Source of the DNA: Advenella kashmirensis WT001
GTDB lineage: Bacteria > Pseudomonadota > Gammaproteobacteria > Burkholderiales > Burkholderiaceae_B
Direction: 5' to 3'
DNA length: 64,000 bases
Assembly: GCF_000219915.2 (NCBI RefSeq)
Contig: NC_017964.1
Location: 2,480,001-2,544,000 of the forward strand
Made by a program: the position numbers and the translations under genes. Under the pieces are notes generated by a model. It was given only the letters and a program-made list of their open reading frames with translations. It did no database searches and was not told the origin of the DNA. Below are positions 49,925-58,134 of the stretch, piece by piece (the first letter of the stretch is position 1; each line of letters opens with the position of its first letter).

Positions 49925-50311
49925 TTATGCAGTTGCCTGTTTGTCGGCCTTGCGTACCAGTTTTTCTTTGATGCGCGCAGCTTTACCGGAACGGTTACGC
50001 AGGTAATACAGTTTCGCACGACGTACATCACCGCGGCGTTTAACGACGATAGATGCAATTTGTGGAGAATACAGCTGGAATGTCCGCTCAACGGCTTCGC
50101 CTGAAGAAATTTTACGGACAATGAAAGAAGAGTTCAGACCACGATTGCGTTTGGCAATAACCACGCCTTCGTATGCCTGGGCACGCTTGCGGGTGCCTTC
50201 AACGACGTTCACGCTAACCACAACGGTGTCGCCAGGCGCAAATTCAGTCACAGGCGTACCACCAGTCAGGCGCTGAATTTCTTCCTGCTCGAGTTTTTCG
50301 ATAAGATTCAT
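49925..50311 (-). CDS. rplS: 50S ribosomal protein L19
   Basis: L19 sits at the interface of the ribosomal subunits. The 128-residue frame is intact and shows the family line: [71 protein letters not shown] and [32 protein letters not shown] at 50311. In most proteobacteria rplS ends an rpsP-rimM-trmD-rplS operon; here about 300 gene-free bases lie upstream and then an unrelated small gene, so rplS must have its own promoter. Confidence 0.98.
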   Translation of the reverse strand: MNLIEKLEQEEIQRLTGGTPVTEFAPGDTVVVSVNVVEGTRKRAQAYEGVVIAKRNRGLNSSFIVRKISSGEAVERTFQLYSPQIASIVVKRRGDVRRAKLYYLRNRSGKAARIKEKLVRKADKQATA

Positions 50312-50617
50312 AATAGACTCCGGTTCATCATGAACGGCTGTTTAGAATAACGTCACATTATTTGTGATTGCACCGACCCATTCAGGTGCGTTTGCCGACA
50401 GAGGATAAATAGAACTCGCAAGTATAACTTATTAGAGGCAAGCTGACCAGCAATCTGGCTATTTTTGCGGAAACAATTGCAGCTTAAGTTATTGAATTCA
50501 ATAAAAAAGCAACAAAACTTCAAAATACAGCGCCCTATGCGGAAACGGCGATGCCCGATCAGCATTACTGATTAGCGATAAGCGACTTCTGGCGCTGACT
50601 CCGTGGCGATAAGGGCA
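50312..50617. other. gene-free region upstream of rplS
   Basis: No convincing coding frame or RNA gene is visible. It should contain the rplS promoter and leader; an AT-rich part (about 50400-50530) is a candidate. rpsP, rimM and trmD are absent. Confidence 0.4.
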
Positions 50618-50830
50618 TTAAGCCAGACCTGCCGCCGTACCTAAAAGGTTCATGACCGGAATTAATGCAAACCACGCCGCGACCATGCAAATATCGGCCA
50701 GCAGATGACTGCTGCGCTGTATTTTGCTGCTTTTTTTACGATAAAGCGTAGCGAAAGACTGGTCGAACTGGCGGCAGGCTGATATAGTTGAAGCAGAAGG
50801 GGCACCAGGCTTGCGAATTTGGGTTGTCAT
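50618..50830 (-). CDS. putative SOS-induced small membrane protein
   Basis: A 70-residue protein: a polar N-terminus, a basic patch (YRKKSSKIQRSS, about residues 34-45), and one C-terminal transmembrane helix (LLADICMVAAWFALIPVMNLL, about 48-68) ending GTAAGLA. ATG at 50830 follows GGAG at 8-base spacing. Its promoter carries a LexA box, and an inferred leader of about 147 bases can fold into two hairpins (separate entries). I do not recognise the family. Small SOS membrane proteins include TisB-like toxins and the division inhibitors SidA/DidA; the layout fits such a role, but this is inference. Upstream in-frame extension to 50917 runs through the leader hairpin and is rejected. Confidence 0.65.
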   Translation of the reverse strand: MTTQIRKPGAPSASTISACRQFDQSFATLYRKKSSKIQRSSHLLADICMVAAWFALIPVMNLLGTAAGLA

Positions 50831-50855
50831 GATGAATTCTCCAAGAGTTAAGAGG

Positions 50856-50926
50856 TGCCCGCCCGGGCCGAATGACAATTTGAATGCTGGAAAACACCAA
50901 ACTGGAACCACATTCAACGGCGGGCA
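50856..50926 (-). promoter_or_regulatory. long-range leader stem of the small membrane protein mRNA
   Basis: TGCCCGCC (50856-50863) and GGCGGGCA (50919-50926) are perfectly complementary and would close a stem 25 bases upstream of the start codon. This may limit ribosome access, as leaders of SOS toxins do. Confidence 0.5.
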
Positions 50927-50927
50927 G

Positions 50928-50960
50928 GCGATAACTAGGACCCTAATCTAGTTATATCGC
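50928..50960 (-). promoter_or_regulatory. second leader hairpin
   Basis: GCGATAACTAG (50928-50938) faces CTAGTTATATCGC (50948-50960), pairing 11 bases with a 2-base bulge and a 9-base loop, right after the inferred transcription start. Confidence 0.5.
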
Positions 50961-50982
50961 GACTATGCATTGCGATAAGTGA

Positions 50983-51002
50983 TACTGTATATCCATACAG
51001 TG
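50983..51002. promoter_or_regulatory. LexA (SOS) box with overlapping sigma-70 promoter
   Basis: TACTGTATATCCATACAGTG has the LexA core CTG-N10-CAG and agrees with the E. coli-type consensus at about 17 of 20 positions. On the minus strand it fills the spacer and -10 of a promoter for the small membrane gene: TTGCAA (-35), 17 bases, TACAGT (-10). LexA binding here would block RNA polymerase; DNA damage would release it. Confidence 0.78.
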
Positions 51003-51310
51003 TTTTTTGCAAGCGCAATTTCAATTCATTTCAGTTTCCGTGTTGTATTCCATCTGCATATCCAGCTGCAAAAACATTTTTTTCTTTTAAATCAAAAGAT
51101 TAAAGCTTGTCCCTGCTTTGCCTATTCCTTAGATCCATGAAAACCTGCCCTGCCTGCAGGCTGCTCCATATCCGCCCACCACTGCCCAATGGGTCCGCGC
51201 AAACCACCCTCCCCAGGACGAGCGCCAGCTTGCAGGCAACGCTACCCAGACCATTGCCCCACAAGCATTGACCCTTCGGACAAGGCCATATGGACGCCTT
51301 CGTCATGCGC
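51003..51310. other. gene-free stretch, possible non-coding RNA
   Basis: No supported coding frame. The part 51100-51310 is more GC-rich than its flanks, includes complementary GGCAA...TTGCC segments (about 51235-51259) and runs straight into an intrinsic terminator with a T tract on the plus strand, so a plus-strand RNA is possible. I could not match it to 6S, 4.5S, tmRNA or RNase P RNA. Confidence 0.25.
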
Positions 51311-51346
51311 AAAAAAGCCATGATGGTTTATCATCATGCTTTTTTT
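51311..51346. terminator. bidirectional terminator after the peroxiredoxin gene
   Basis: AAAAAAGC-C-ATGATG pairs with CATCATGCTTTTTTT (one bulged C) around a short loop, 74 bases past the peroxiredoxin stop on the minus strand; T tracts occur on both strands. Confidence 0.8.
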
Positions 51347-51419
51347 CGAACCACTGCCAAAAGGCATTGCGGCGTTCCGACGGTGCCAAAGCACAATCAG
51401 AACAAGCCCGCGAGGCTAA

Positions 51420-52064
51420 TTATTTATTTGGCTGCGGCGTGGTACGCAGATAAGGGCGTACTTCCGTAAAGCCTTTGGGGAACTTCTGTTTCAGCACCTC
51501 TGGATCTTTCAAAGACGGAACAATGATCACGTCATCGCCGTCTTCCCAGTTGACCGGCGTAGCCACGCTATGGGAATCAGTCAGTTGCAACGAATCAATA
51601 ACGCGCAGGATTTCGTTGAAATTGCGGCCGGTACTTGCCGGGTAAGTAATAGTCAGGCGAATTTTCTTTGCCGGATCAATAATGAATACAGAGCGTACCG
51701 TGACCGTTGCGCTGGCATTGGGATGGATCATGTCGTAAAGCGTAGACACTTTGCGGTCATCATCGGCCAGAATCGGAAAATTCACCGATGTATTTTGCGT
51801 ATCGTTGATGTCTTCGATCCATTTGTTGTGTGAATCGGCGTCATCCACAGAGACAGCCAGTACTTTTACATTACGCTTTGCAAACTCGTCGGCCAGCTTT
51901 GCCGTATACCCCAGCTCTGTTGTGCAAACAGGCGTGAAGTCGGCCGGGTGAGAAAACAGAACACCCCAGCTGTCGCCCAGAAACTCGTGAAACTTGATGG
52001 GGCCAGTGGACGAATTCTGTTCAAAATCGGGGGCGGTATCGCCCAAACGCAGTGTTGTGCTCAT
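51420..52064 (-). CDS. peroxiredoxin, Prx6 (1-Cys) type
   Basis: A 214-residue thiol peroxidase reducing hydrogen peroxide and organic peroxides. The peroxidatic cysteine is in FSHPADFTPVCTTELG; the length, the extended C-terminal domain (EDGDDVIIVPSL, FPKGFTEVRPYLRTTPQPN) and lack of an obvious resolving Cys-Pro motif place it in the Prx6/1-Cys group. ATG at 52064. Two perfect palindromes lie in the 155-base upstream gap. Confidence 0.95.
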   Translation of the reverse strand: MSTTLRLGDTAPDFEQNSSTGPIKFHEFLGDSWGVLFSHPADFTPVCTTELGYTAKLADEFAKRNVKVLAVSVDDADSHNKWIEDINDTQNTSVNFPILADDDRKVSTLYDMIHPNASATVTVRSVFIIDPAKKIRLTITYPASTGRNFNEILRVIDSLQLTDSHSVATPVNWEDGDDVIIVPSLKDPEVLKQKFPKGFTEVRPYLRTTPQPNK

Positions 52065-52091
52065 GGTATCTCCTTGGTAAGCGTGGGGAAT

Positions 52092-52112
52092 GTCCGATGC
52101 AATGCATCGGAC
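52092..52112. promoter_or_regulatory. 9-base hairpin upstream of the peroxiredoxin gene
   Basis: GTCCGATGC and GCATCGGAC pair perfectly around AAT, 28 bases before the peroxiredoxin ATG. It may be an mRNA leader hairpin; no T tract follows. Confidence 0.5.
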
Positions 52113-52135
52113 TGTATACCGGGATTATGGCAAAG

Positions 52136-52164
52136 ATTATTTATTCCCTAAAAGAATAAATAAT
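52136..52164. promoter_or_regulatory. 11-base AT-only palindrome between acyl-CoA dehydrogenase and peroxiredoxin genes
   Basis: ATTATTTATTC (52136-52146) and GAATAAATAAT (52154-52164) are perfectly complementary around a 7-base loop. It could be an operator in the peroxiredoxin promoter or a weak 3'-end hairpin for the upstream gene. Confidence 0.45.
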
Positions 52165-52218
52165 AATTTTGATATACCCAATTTGCATATTAAAACAAAA
52201 CTGCGGCACTCATGCGTA

Positions 52219-54012
52219 TTAGGAAAAGACGGCTGAAAATGCTTCCTGCACATTGTCGCCTGCCTTGACGGCGGATGACAATGACAGGGCACGCGGCAAG
52301 ACATGGGCAGCATAAAATACCGCGGTGGCTTGTTTCTGCCGATGGATATCCGACTGTCGCTCGCGGCTTTTGAGCGCCGCGTTCGCCAGATGCCAGCCGG
52401 CATGTACATAACCTGCAAGCATAAGAAGCGGCACGCTCCCGGCAAACGCACTGCGCATTTGTCCCTTGGCGGCAAACTCGAGCGTGGCATCCAGGGCATT
52501 CTGATAGGCCTGGACCGCGACTTCCAGTTGTGCACCTATAAAGGCAAGCGCGGAATCATCCTGGTGCTGGTTCAACGCATTCACGGTGTCGCACATGGCG
52601 GCGATGAAGCCGCGACTGACTGCACCGCCGTCACGCAGAATTTTGCGCCCGATAAAGTCATTGGCCTGGATGGCAGTCGTTCCTTCATAAATGGGCAGAA
52701 TCCGGGCATCGCGATAATACTGGGCCGCGCCGGTCTCTTCAATGTAGCCCATTCCACCATGCACCTGCATGCCCAATGAAGCCACTTCGACCGCGTTTTC
52801 GGTGCTAAAGGCTTTGACGATGGGAACCAGGTATTCATACTGGGCACGATGCAAATCAGCTGTTTTTTCATCTGCGTGCTGATGCGCGACATCATTGCAC
52901 ATGGCCGCATACAATGCCACCGCGCGACCACCTTCGGTCAATCCGCGCATGGTCATCAACAGGCGCTGCACATCCGGATGATGGTCAATGGTGACCGGTC
53001 CGGCCGAGCCTTCCAGCGCATTGCCCTGCACCCTGTCTGCTGCATAGGCGCGGGCTTGCTGCAACGCGCGCTCCGATACCGAAATCCCCTGGATGCCCAC
53101 GTTATATCTGGCCGCATTCATCATGATGAACATAGATTGCAGCCCGTAGTTTTCCTGGCCGACCAGATAACCGATGGCGCCTTCGCCCACCTCGCCTTTG
53201 CCGGCGCCGTATAAAAGCACAGCGGTAGGACTGCCATGGATGCCCAGTTTTTCTTCAATGGAGGCGCACCAGACGTCATTGCGTTTGCCAGGCGAACCAT
53301 CCTCGTTGACCATGAATTTGGGCACGACGAATAGGGAAATACCCTTGACGCCTTTAGGCGCATCGGGGGTGCGAGCCAACACCAGATGAACGATATTTTC
53401 TGCCAGATCATGGTCGCCATACGTGATGAAAATTTTCTGGCCGCTGATGCGATAAGTGCCGTCGTCCTGGACAATGGCCTTGGTGGTCAGCAAGGCCAGA
53501 TCGGAGCCGGCCTGCGGCTCGGTCAGATTCATGGTGCCCGTCCACCGCCCTTCAAGCATGGGCGGTATAAATGTTTGTTTGAGCTGATCGCTGCCCGCCT
53601 GTGTGATGGCCTCGACGCAGCCGTCAGTGAGCAACGGACACAAGGCAAAGGCCAGGTTGGCCGCATTCAGATTTTCGGATATGACGGCCGATATCAGCTT
53701 CGGAAAACCTTGGCCACCCAAATCCGGTGAATGCTGCAAACCCTGCCAGCCGCCCTCGGCAAACGCCTTGAATGCCTGGGCAAACGAGGCCGGCGTGGTC
53801 ACTTTACCGTTGTCCCATTTGGCGCCCTGGTGATCGCCATCGCGATTGGTCGGTGCCACCACCTCCTGAACGAATTTTGCATTTTCATGCAATACCGCGT
53901 CAACTATATCGTCGCTGATTTCCTCATACCCCGGCAGGGCCAGTACCTGTTCAAGCAGGCCCATATCCCTAAGGTTGAAGAAAATATCGTCAAGAGGGGT
54001 TTTGTATGTCAT
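52219..54012 (-). CDS. acyl-CoA dehydrogenase, long (AcdC-tail) type
   Basis: A 597-residue FAD-dependent acyl-CoA dehydrogenase of the large class with an extra C-terminal domain, the group that includes 3-methylmercaptopropionyl-CoA dehydrogenase DmdC. MNLTEPQAGSDLALLTTKA and the KIFITYGDHDLAENIVHLVLART sheet are in the middle domain; GMQVHGGMGYIEETGAAQYYRDARILPIYEGTTAIQANDF carries the catalytic-region and FAD contacts. The frame is intact. ATG at 54012. It is 150 bases below the CoA transferase, perhaps in the same operon; EtfAB is the likely electron acceptor. Substrate chain length is not evident. Confidence 0.93.
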   Translation of the reverse strand: MTYKTPLDDIFFNLRDMGLLEQVLALPGYEEISDDIVDAVLHENAKFVQEVVAPTNRDGDHQGAKWDNGKVTTPASFAQAFKAFAEGGWQGLQHSPDLGGQGFPKLISAVISENLNAANLAFALCPLLTDGCVEAITQAGSDQLKQTFIPPMLEGRWTGTMNLTEPQAGSDLALLTTKAIVQDDGTYRISGQKIFITYGDHDLAENIVHLVLARTPDAPKGVKGISLFVVPKFMVNEDGSPGKRNDVWCASIEEKLGIHGSPTAVLLYGAGKGEVGEGAIGYLVGQENYGLQSMFIMMNAARYNVGIQGISVSERALQQARAYAADRVQGNALEGSAGPVTIDHHPDVQRLLMTMRGLTEGGRAVALYAAMCNDVAHQHADEKTADLHRAQYEYLVPIVKAFSTENAVEVASLGMQVHGGMGYIEETGAAQYYRDARILPIYEGTTAIQANDFIGRKILRDGGAVSRGFIAAMCDTVNALNQHQDDSALAFIGAQLEVAVQAYQNALDATLEFAAKGQMRSAFAGSVPLLMLAGYVHAGWHLANAALKSRERQSDIHRQKQATAVFYAAHVLPRALSLSSAVKAGDNVQEAFSAVFS

Positions 54013-54162
54013 GTCTGTCTCGTTTTGTCGTAGTCAATTGAATAATGGCGAACCCGCTGCGGCGCAAGCGTGACTGGCGCCCAGGCAAAACCTGTCAAAT
54101 CAATATTACACTATCCGCAAAACCGTAACCAGACGGTGCGATTTAAACCGCGTTTGAACAGA

Positions 54163-55304
54163 TCACGTCAGGCCGTACTCCTTGTTATGTTCGCCAAAGC
54201 CCGGGGGCGGTGAGCGAAATTGCGCAGGCGTACGCGACAGTTTGATGGGCGTATTGATGGCGCGATAGTTGTCCTGCTCAATCACCATCTTTCTATGACT
54301 GGTGTGCGGATGCGCCAGCAACTGAGCCACGTTATTTACCGGTGAAGCGGGTACGCCGGCCTGCATCAGCGCATCGGCCAGTTCGGCCGCCTGATGTACG
54401 GCCAGTACCGAACACAGCGTCGCATGCAGAACCTGTCGATGCGCCAGGCGTTGCGCATTATCGATAAAACGCGCATCCTGGGCAATATCAGGACGCTTGA
54501 GCACATTGCACAGTGTTGCAAACTGCCGGTTGTTGCCAACGGCCAGGAACAGCTCGCCACTGGCTGTCGGAAAACTTTCATACGGCGCAATATTCGGATG
54601 CGCATTGCCGGTCAGGCCAGGCACCTTGCCACTGGCAAAATAATTGGGCGCATGAGGGTGCAGCAGCGAGACGGCGCAATCAAAAAGTGAAATATCCAGA
54701 TACTGCCCCCTGCCGCTGGATCTGCGCTCGTTCACGGCAAGCAGCACCCCGATGGCCGCGTTCAGCCCGGTCACCATATCGACCACCGGCAGGCCCACGC
54801 GCGTGGGGCGCCGCCCTTTTCTCCATTGACGCTCATGAGTCCGCACAAGGCCTGGGCGCAGGCATCATAGCCGGGCAAGCCGCCCAGCGGACCATCCGCA
54901 CCAAAGCCGCTAATGCAACAATGGATCAGCTGTGGAAACGCCTCTTGCAGTGCATCCTTGCCAAGCCCCCATTTTTCGAGTGTTCCCGGCTTGAAGTTTT
55001 CGATCAGGACATCTGCCTGAGACAATAATTCGCGCAAAAACTGCTGCCCACTCTCGGTAGACAAGTCGGCGATCAGGCCTTTCTTGTTGCGGTTGACGCC
55101 CATGAAATAGGCGGCGGTATCATCAATAAACGGCGGCCCCCAGCCACGCGTCTCGTCGCCTGCCGGCGGTTCGATCTTGAGTACCTCGGCGCCATGGTCG
55201 GCCAGAATCTGCGTGCAGTACGGTCCGCCCAGCACCCGGGTCAGGTCGACAACGCGGATACCCGTAAGTGAGGCTGCAGGAGTAGTGGTCTGTGTTGCGG
55301 TCAT
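54163..55304 (-). CDS. CaiB/BaiF (class III) CoA transferase (one frame break)
   Basis: A 380-residue family III CoA transferase. The N-terminal half has GIRVVDLTRVLGGPYCTQILADHGAEVLKIEPPAGDETR and NRNKKGLIADLSTESGQ; the catalytic Asp is in GLPGYDACAQAL. One base is missing near 54806-54812, breaking EKGGAPTRVGLPVVDM; the second half continues with GRGQYLDISLFDCAVSLLHP and the C-terminal GVPASPVNNVAQLL. It probably activates a carboxylic acid taken up via the adjacent Bug receptor. ATG at 55304 is two bases past the Bug stop. Confidence 0.91.
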
Positions 55305-55306
55305 AG

Positions 55307-56286
55307 TTAATCGAGCTTGATGGATGCGTTGGTGATGACGTCGTGCCATTTTTTCACTTCGCTGTGAATAAACCGGGCCAGTTCTTCAGGCGTCTTTTTT
55401 TCTGCTTCAACAATGCCCTGGCTGCCCAGGGTGGCCTGAATGTCGGGTTCTGCCATGCGCTTTTGAACGCATCGTTCAATGACGCGACTACCTGATCAGA
55501 CATACCTGCCGGTCCGACAATACCAAAAAAGACGCTGACGTCGTACCCGTCCAGCCCCTGCTGCGCAATGGTTGGCAGCTCGGGCAGGGCCTTGGAGCGC
55601 TGGCCTGCAGCCAGCCCCAGGGCATTCAGCTTGTGTTCGCGAATATGCGGCAAGGCAGTCAGAACATCGGTAAAGGCCATGGACACCTGTCCACCCAGTA
55701 AATCATTGAGCGCCGGCCCCGTCCCTTTATAGGGCACATGCAATATGCGGGTGCCAGCCATGGTGTTGAACAACACACCCGCCAGATGAGACGACGCACC
55801 GGTACCAGAGGAAGCATAGGTCACCTTGTCCGGGTTAGCTTTGGCATAGGCAATCAGCTCTTGCACATTCTTTACCGGAACCTTGGGATTGACCACGAGG
55901 ATATTGGGTAAGTGGCCGATTTTCATGATCGGCGTGAAACTGGTTTCCGGTTGGTATCCGAGCTTTTTGTACATGCTGGTGTTAATCGCCAGCGGCCCGG
56001 ACGTGCCGAACATAATGGTGTAGCCGTCAGGCTTGGCGCGCGCTACATACTCGGCGCCGATATTGCCATTGGCACCAGCCTTGTTTTCAACCACAATCGT
56101 GGTACCCAGTTTCTCCCCGGCGCCCTGCGCCAGCCGGCGTGCCAGCGCATCGGTCGGGCCACCCGGCGGATAAGGCACCACGAGCTTGACCACTTCGGAT
56201 GGAAATTTATCTGCAGCAAGTGCAGCCCCGGAAACCGCCAGACAGGCCAGCGCGCCGGCCAGGGCAAAAATTCTTGATTTGTTCAT
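55307..56286 (-). CDS. Bug-family periplasmic substrate-binding protein 3 (one frame break)
   Basis: A TctC/Bug receptor of 326 residues after repair. The signal ends AALAADKFPSE; VVKLVVPYPPGGPTDALARRLAQGAG, VENKAGANGNIGAEYVARAKPDG and VTYASSGTGASSHLAGVLF are the family loops. One base is missing near 55446 (after WQNP); the true frame continues DIQATLGSQGIVEAEKKTPEELA and ends TNASIKLD at 55307-55309. ATG at 56286; a long open extension upstream has no signal. It lies between an acyl-CoA dehydrogenase and a CoA transferase, linking uptake with activation and oxidation of one acid. Confidence 0.91.
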
Positions 56287-56360
56287 GAGTCTCCTCCTGT
56301 TGCGCGAGCCGTGCAATATAGCCGGACGCGCGTATTGTAAAAATTGAGTAAGCATGCAGA

Positions 56361-58031
56361 TTACAGCGCGTAAGCCAACAGGGCCTGCATGGCACCCTCG
56401 CATTTCGTCTGTGATAAAGGGTCACGCGGCGCCAGGCGATGAATCAGGACCTGATCGGCCAGCATGGCCCGCGATTCCAATCCGGCATGAGCGGCTTCCC
56501 AGCGCATGCCGGCAAGCGCAGCCACGTGATACAGCGCCGATGCAACCTGCCGCGCCATGACGGCATCGTCGCTGTCGGCCACACGTCTTGCCAGCGCAAA
56601 TGTGTTGTCAATGCAATCGGCCTGCAGGCCTGCCATCGATGCCTCGCATGGCCGGCCTGTTTCCAGCAGGGTCTGCACATGGGTCTGCAACGCGGTCAGC
56701 CCATCGCTCTTGCGTATCGCCCGCAATACGTCGAGAGCCACGATGTTGCTGGTGCCTTCCCAGATAGAGCCCAGATGGGCATCGCGCATGAGGCGCGGCT
56801 CAACCCACTCTTCAATATAGCCACAACCGCCGCGCACTTCCATGGCATCTCCGGTTACCACGCGGGCATCGCGGCAGGCGCGAAACTTGATCAGTGGCGT
56901 GAGGATACGCAGCAAATCCCTGGAAAATTCATCACCGCCATCTGCCTTTTCCAGCGCGGTTGCCGTTTGGAACATGACCGAGCGTGCCTGTTCGGCCCGC
57001 GTCATCATCTTGACCAGTTGCCGCTGCATCAAAGGCATCTCGATGAGCCGCTTGCCAAAAGCCTTTCTATGACCGCAGAAATAGACCGCTTCGCTAACCG
57101 CACGACGCATCAGGCCGGCGGCACGCATCCCGTTGGACAGCCTGGAGTTGTTGATCATATCGGCCATCTGTTGAAAGCCTTTGCCACGCTCGCCAACGAG
57201 CCACGCGAAGCGCCTTCCAGCCTGATTTCACCACTGGCCATGGAACGGGTTCCCAGCTTGTCTTTCAAGCGCAAGATTCGATACTGATTGGGAGAACCGT
57301 CAGGAGCTATTTTGGGCAACAGGAACAGTGACACGCCCTTGAGCCCGTCGGCATCCTCGCTACGTGCCAGCACCATGGCAAAGCCCGCATCGGGATTCGA
57401 GCAGAACCACTTATCCCCCGTCAGGCGCCAGTGCCCATCTTGTTGCGGCTGTGCGATCACCTGCGTCGCGCTGACATCGGATCCGGCAGCCTGCTCGGTC
57501 ATGAACATCGCGCCCTGTTGCAGATCGGCAAACTCGGTTGCCGTCACTTGCGGCAACACCTGCTCGACCAGGCTGGGTCACCGAATTTTTTCAGCGTTCT
57601 CGCCAGTGAATCGGTCATGCTGACCGGGCAGCACAGCCCGAACTCGGCCTGCACGAATAAATGCGACAACGCGTACTTGGCCGCAGGCGGAAAGGGTTGA
57701 TCCCAGTCCAGCACGCCGGCCGATGCGACATGGCTGCCAAGCCAAGTTTTTCGTAGGCCATTTTTTCCAGTTCAACATAAGCCGGATGTTTGGTCACTGT
57801 GCAGGCATCCTGGCCCTGGCGGTTGCGCACCGAAAGTTGGGGCGGATTTTTATCGGCGGTATCTGCCAGTTCATCCAGACGTGACCCCACCGCCGCGCCC
57901 AGCTCATTGAAAACCGGCAGCAGATGAGCATACAGCGAGGCTGGCAGATAGGTTTTCAACAAGGGGCCGGAATACGGATCCATCGTAAAGAAATTGCTGC
58001 CCCGGCTATCGGGAATATTATTTGTCTCCAT
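56361..58031 (-). CDS. acyl-CoA dehydrogenase, AidB-like (three frame breaks)
   Basis: A 557-residue AidB-type acyl-CoA dehydrogenase after repair. It has FFTMDPYSGPLLKTYLP near the start, AAMSHRPGVLDWDQPFP, the flavin region GAMFMTEQAAGSDVSATQV and KWFCSNPDAGFAMVLARSE, LSNGMRAAGLMRRAVSEAVYFCGHRKAFGKRL, and EVRGGCGYIEEWVEPRLMRDAHLGSIWEGTSNI. Single missing bases lie near 57722, 57578 and 57210. E. coli AidB is an alkylation-response protein, but with Bug and CoA-transferase genes behind it this copy is more likely catabolic. ATG at 58031 has AAAGG 7 bases upstream; an in-frame GTG at 58064 is possible. First gene of the operon divergent from LysR. Confidence 0.9.
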
Positions 58032-58107
58032 CTCCTGGCCTTTCTGAATATCAATAATATTCACAGCGTAAATAAAACGATGTATATATGGAAATACTAT
58101 TTTATTT

Positions 58108-58134
58108 ATATCTATACATATAATATATAGATAT
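58108..58134. promoter_or_regulatory. palindrome overlapping the LysR start codon
   Basis: ATATCTATA (58108-58116) and TATAGATAT (58126-58134) form a perfect 9-base dyad with 9-base spacing, in the 101-base divergent gap. It fits the T-N11-A style of LysR sites and covers the regulator's own ATG, suggesting autorepression along with control of the dehydrogenase operon. Confidence 0.5.

Noticed and set aside
50831..50917. N-terminal extension of the LexA-controlled small protein
   Set aside because: The extension would translate the leader stem, and the ATG at 50830 has a good ribosome-binding site.
51268..51453. Plus-strand 61-residue open frame near the peroxiredoxin gene
   Set aside because: It runs through a strong terminator hairpin and into the antisense of the peroxiredoxin end.
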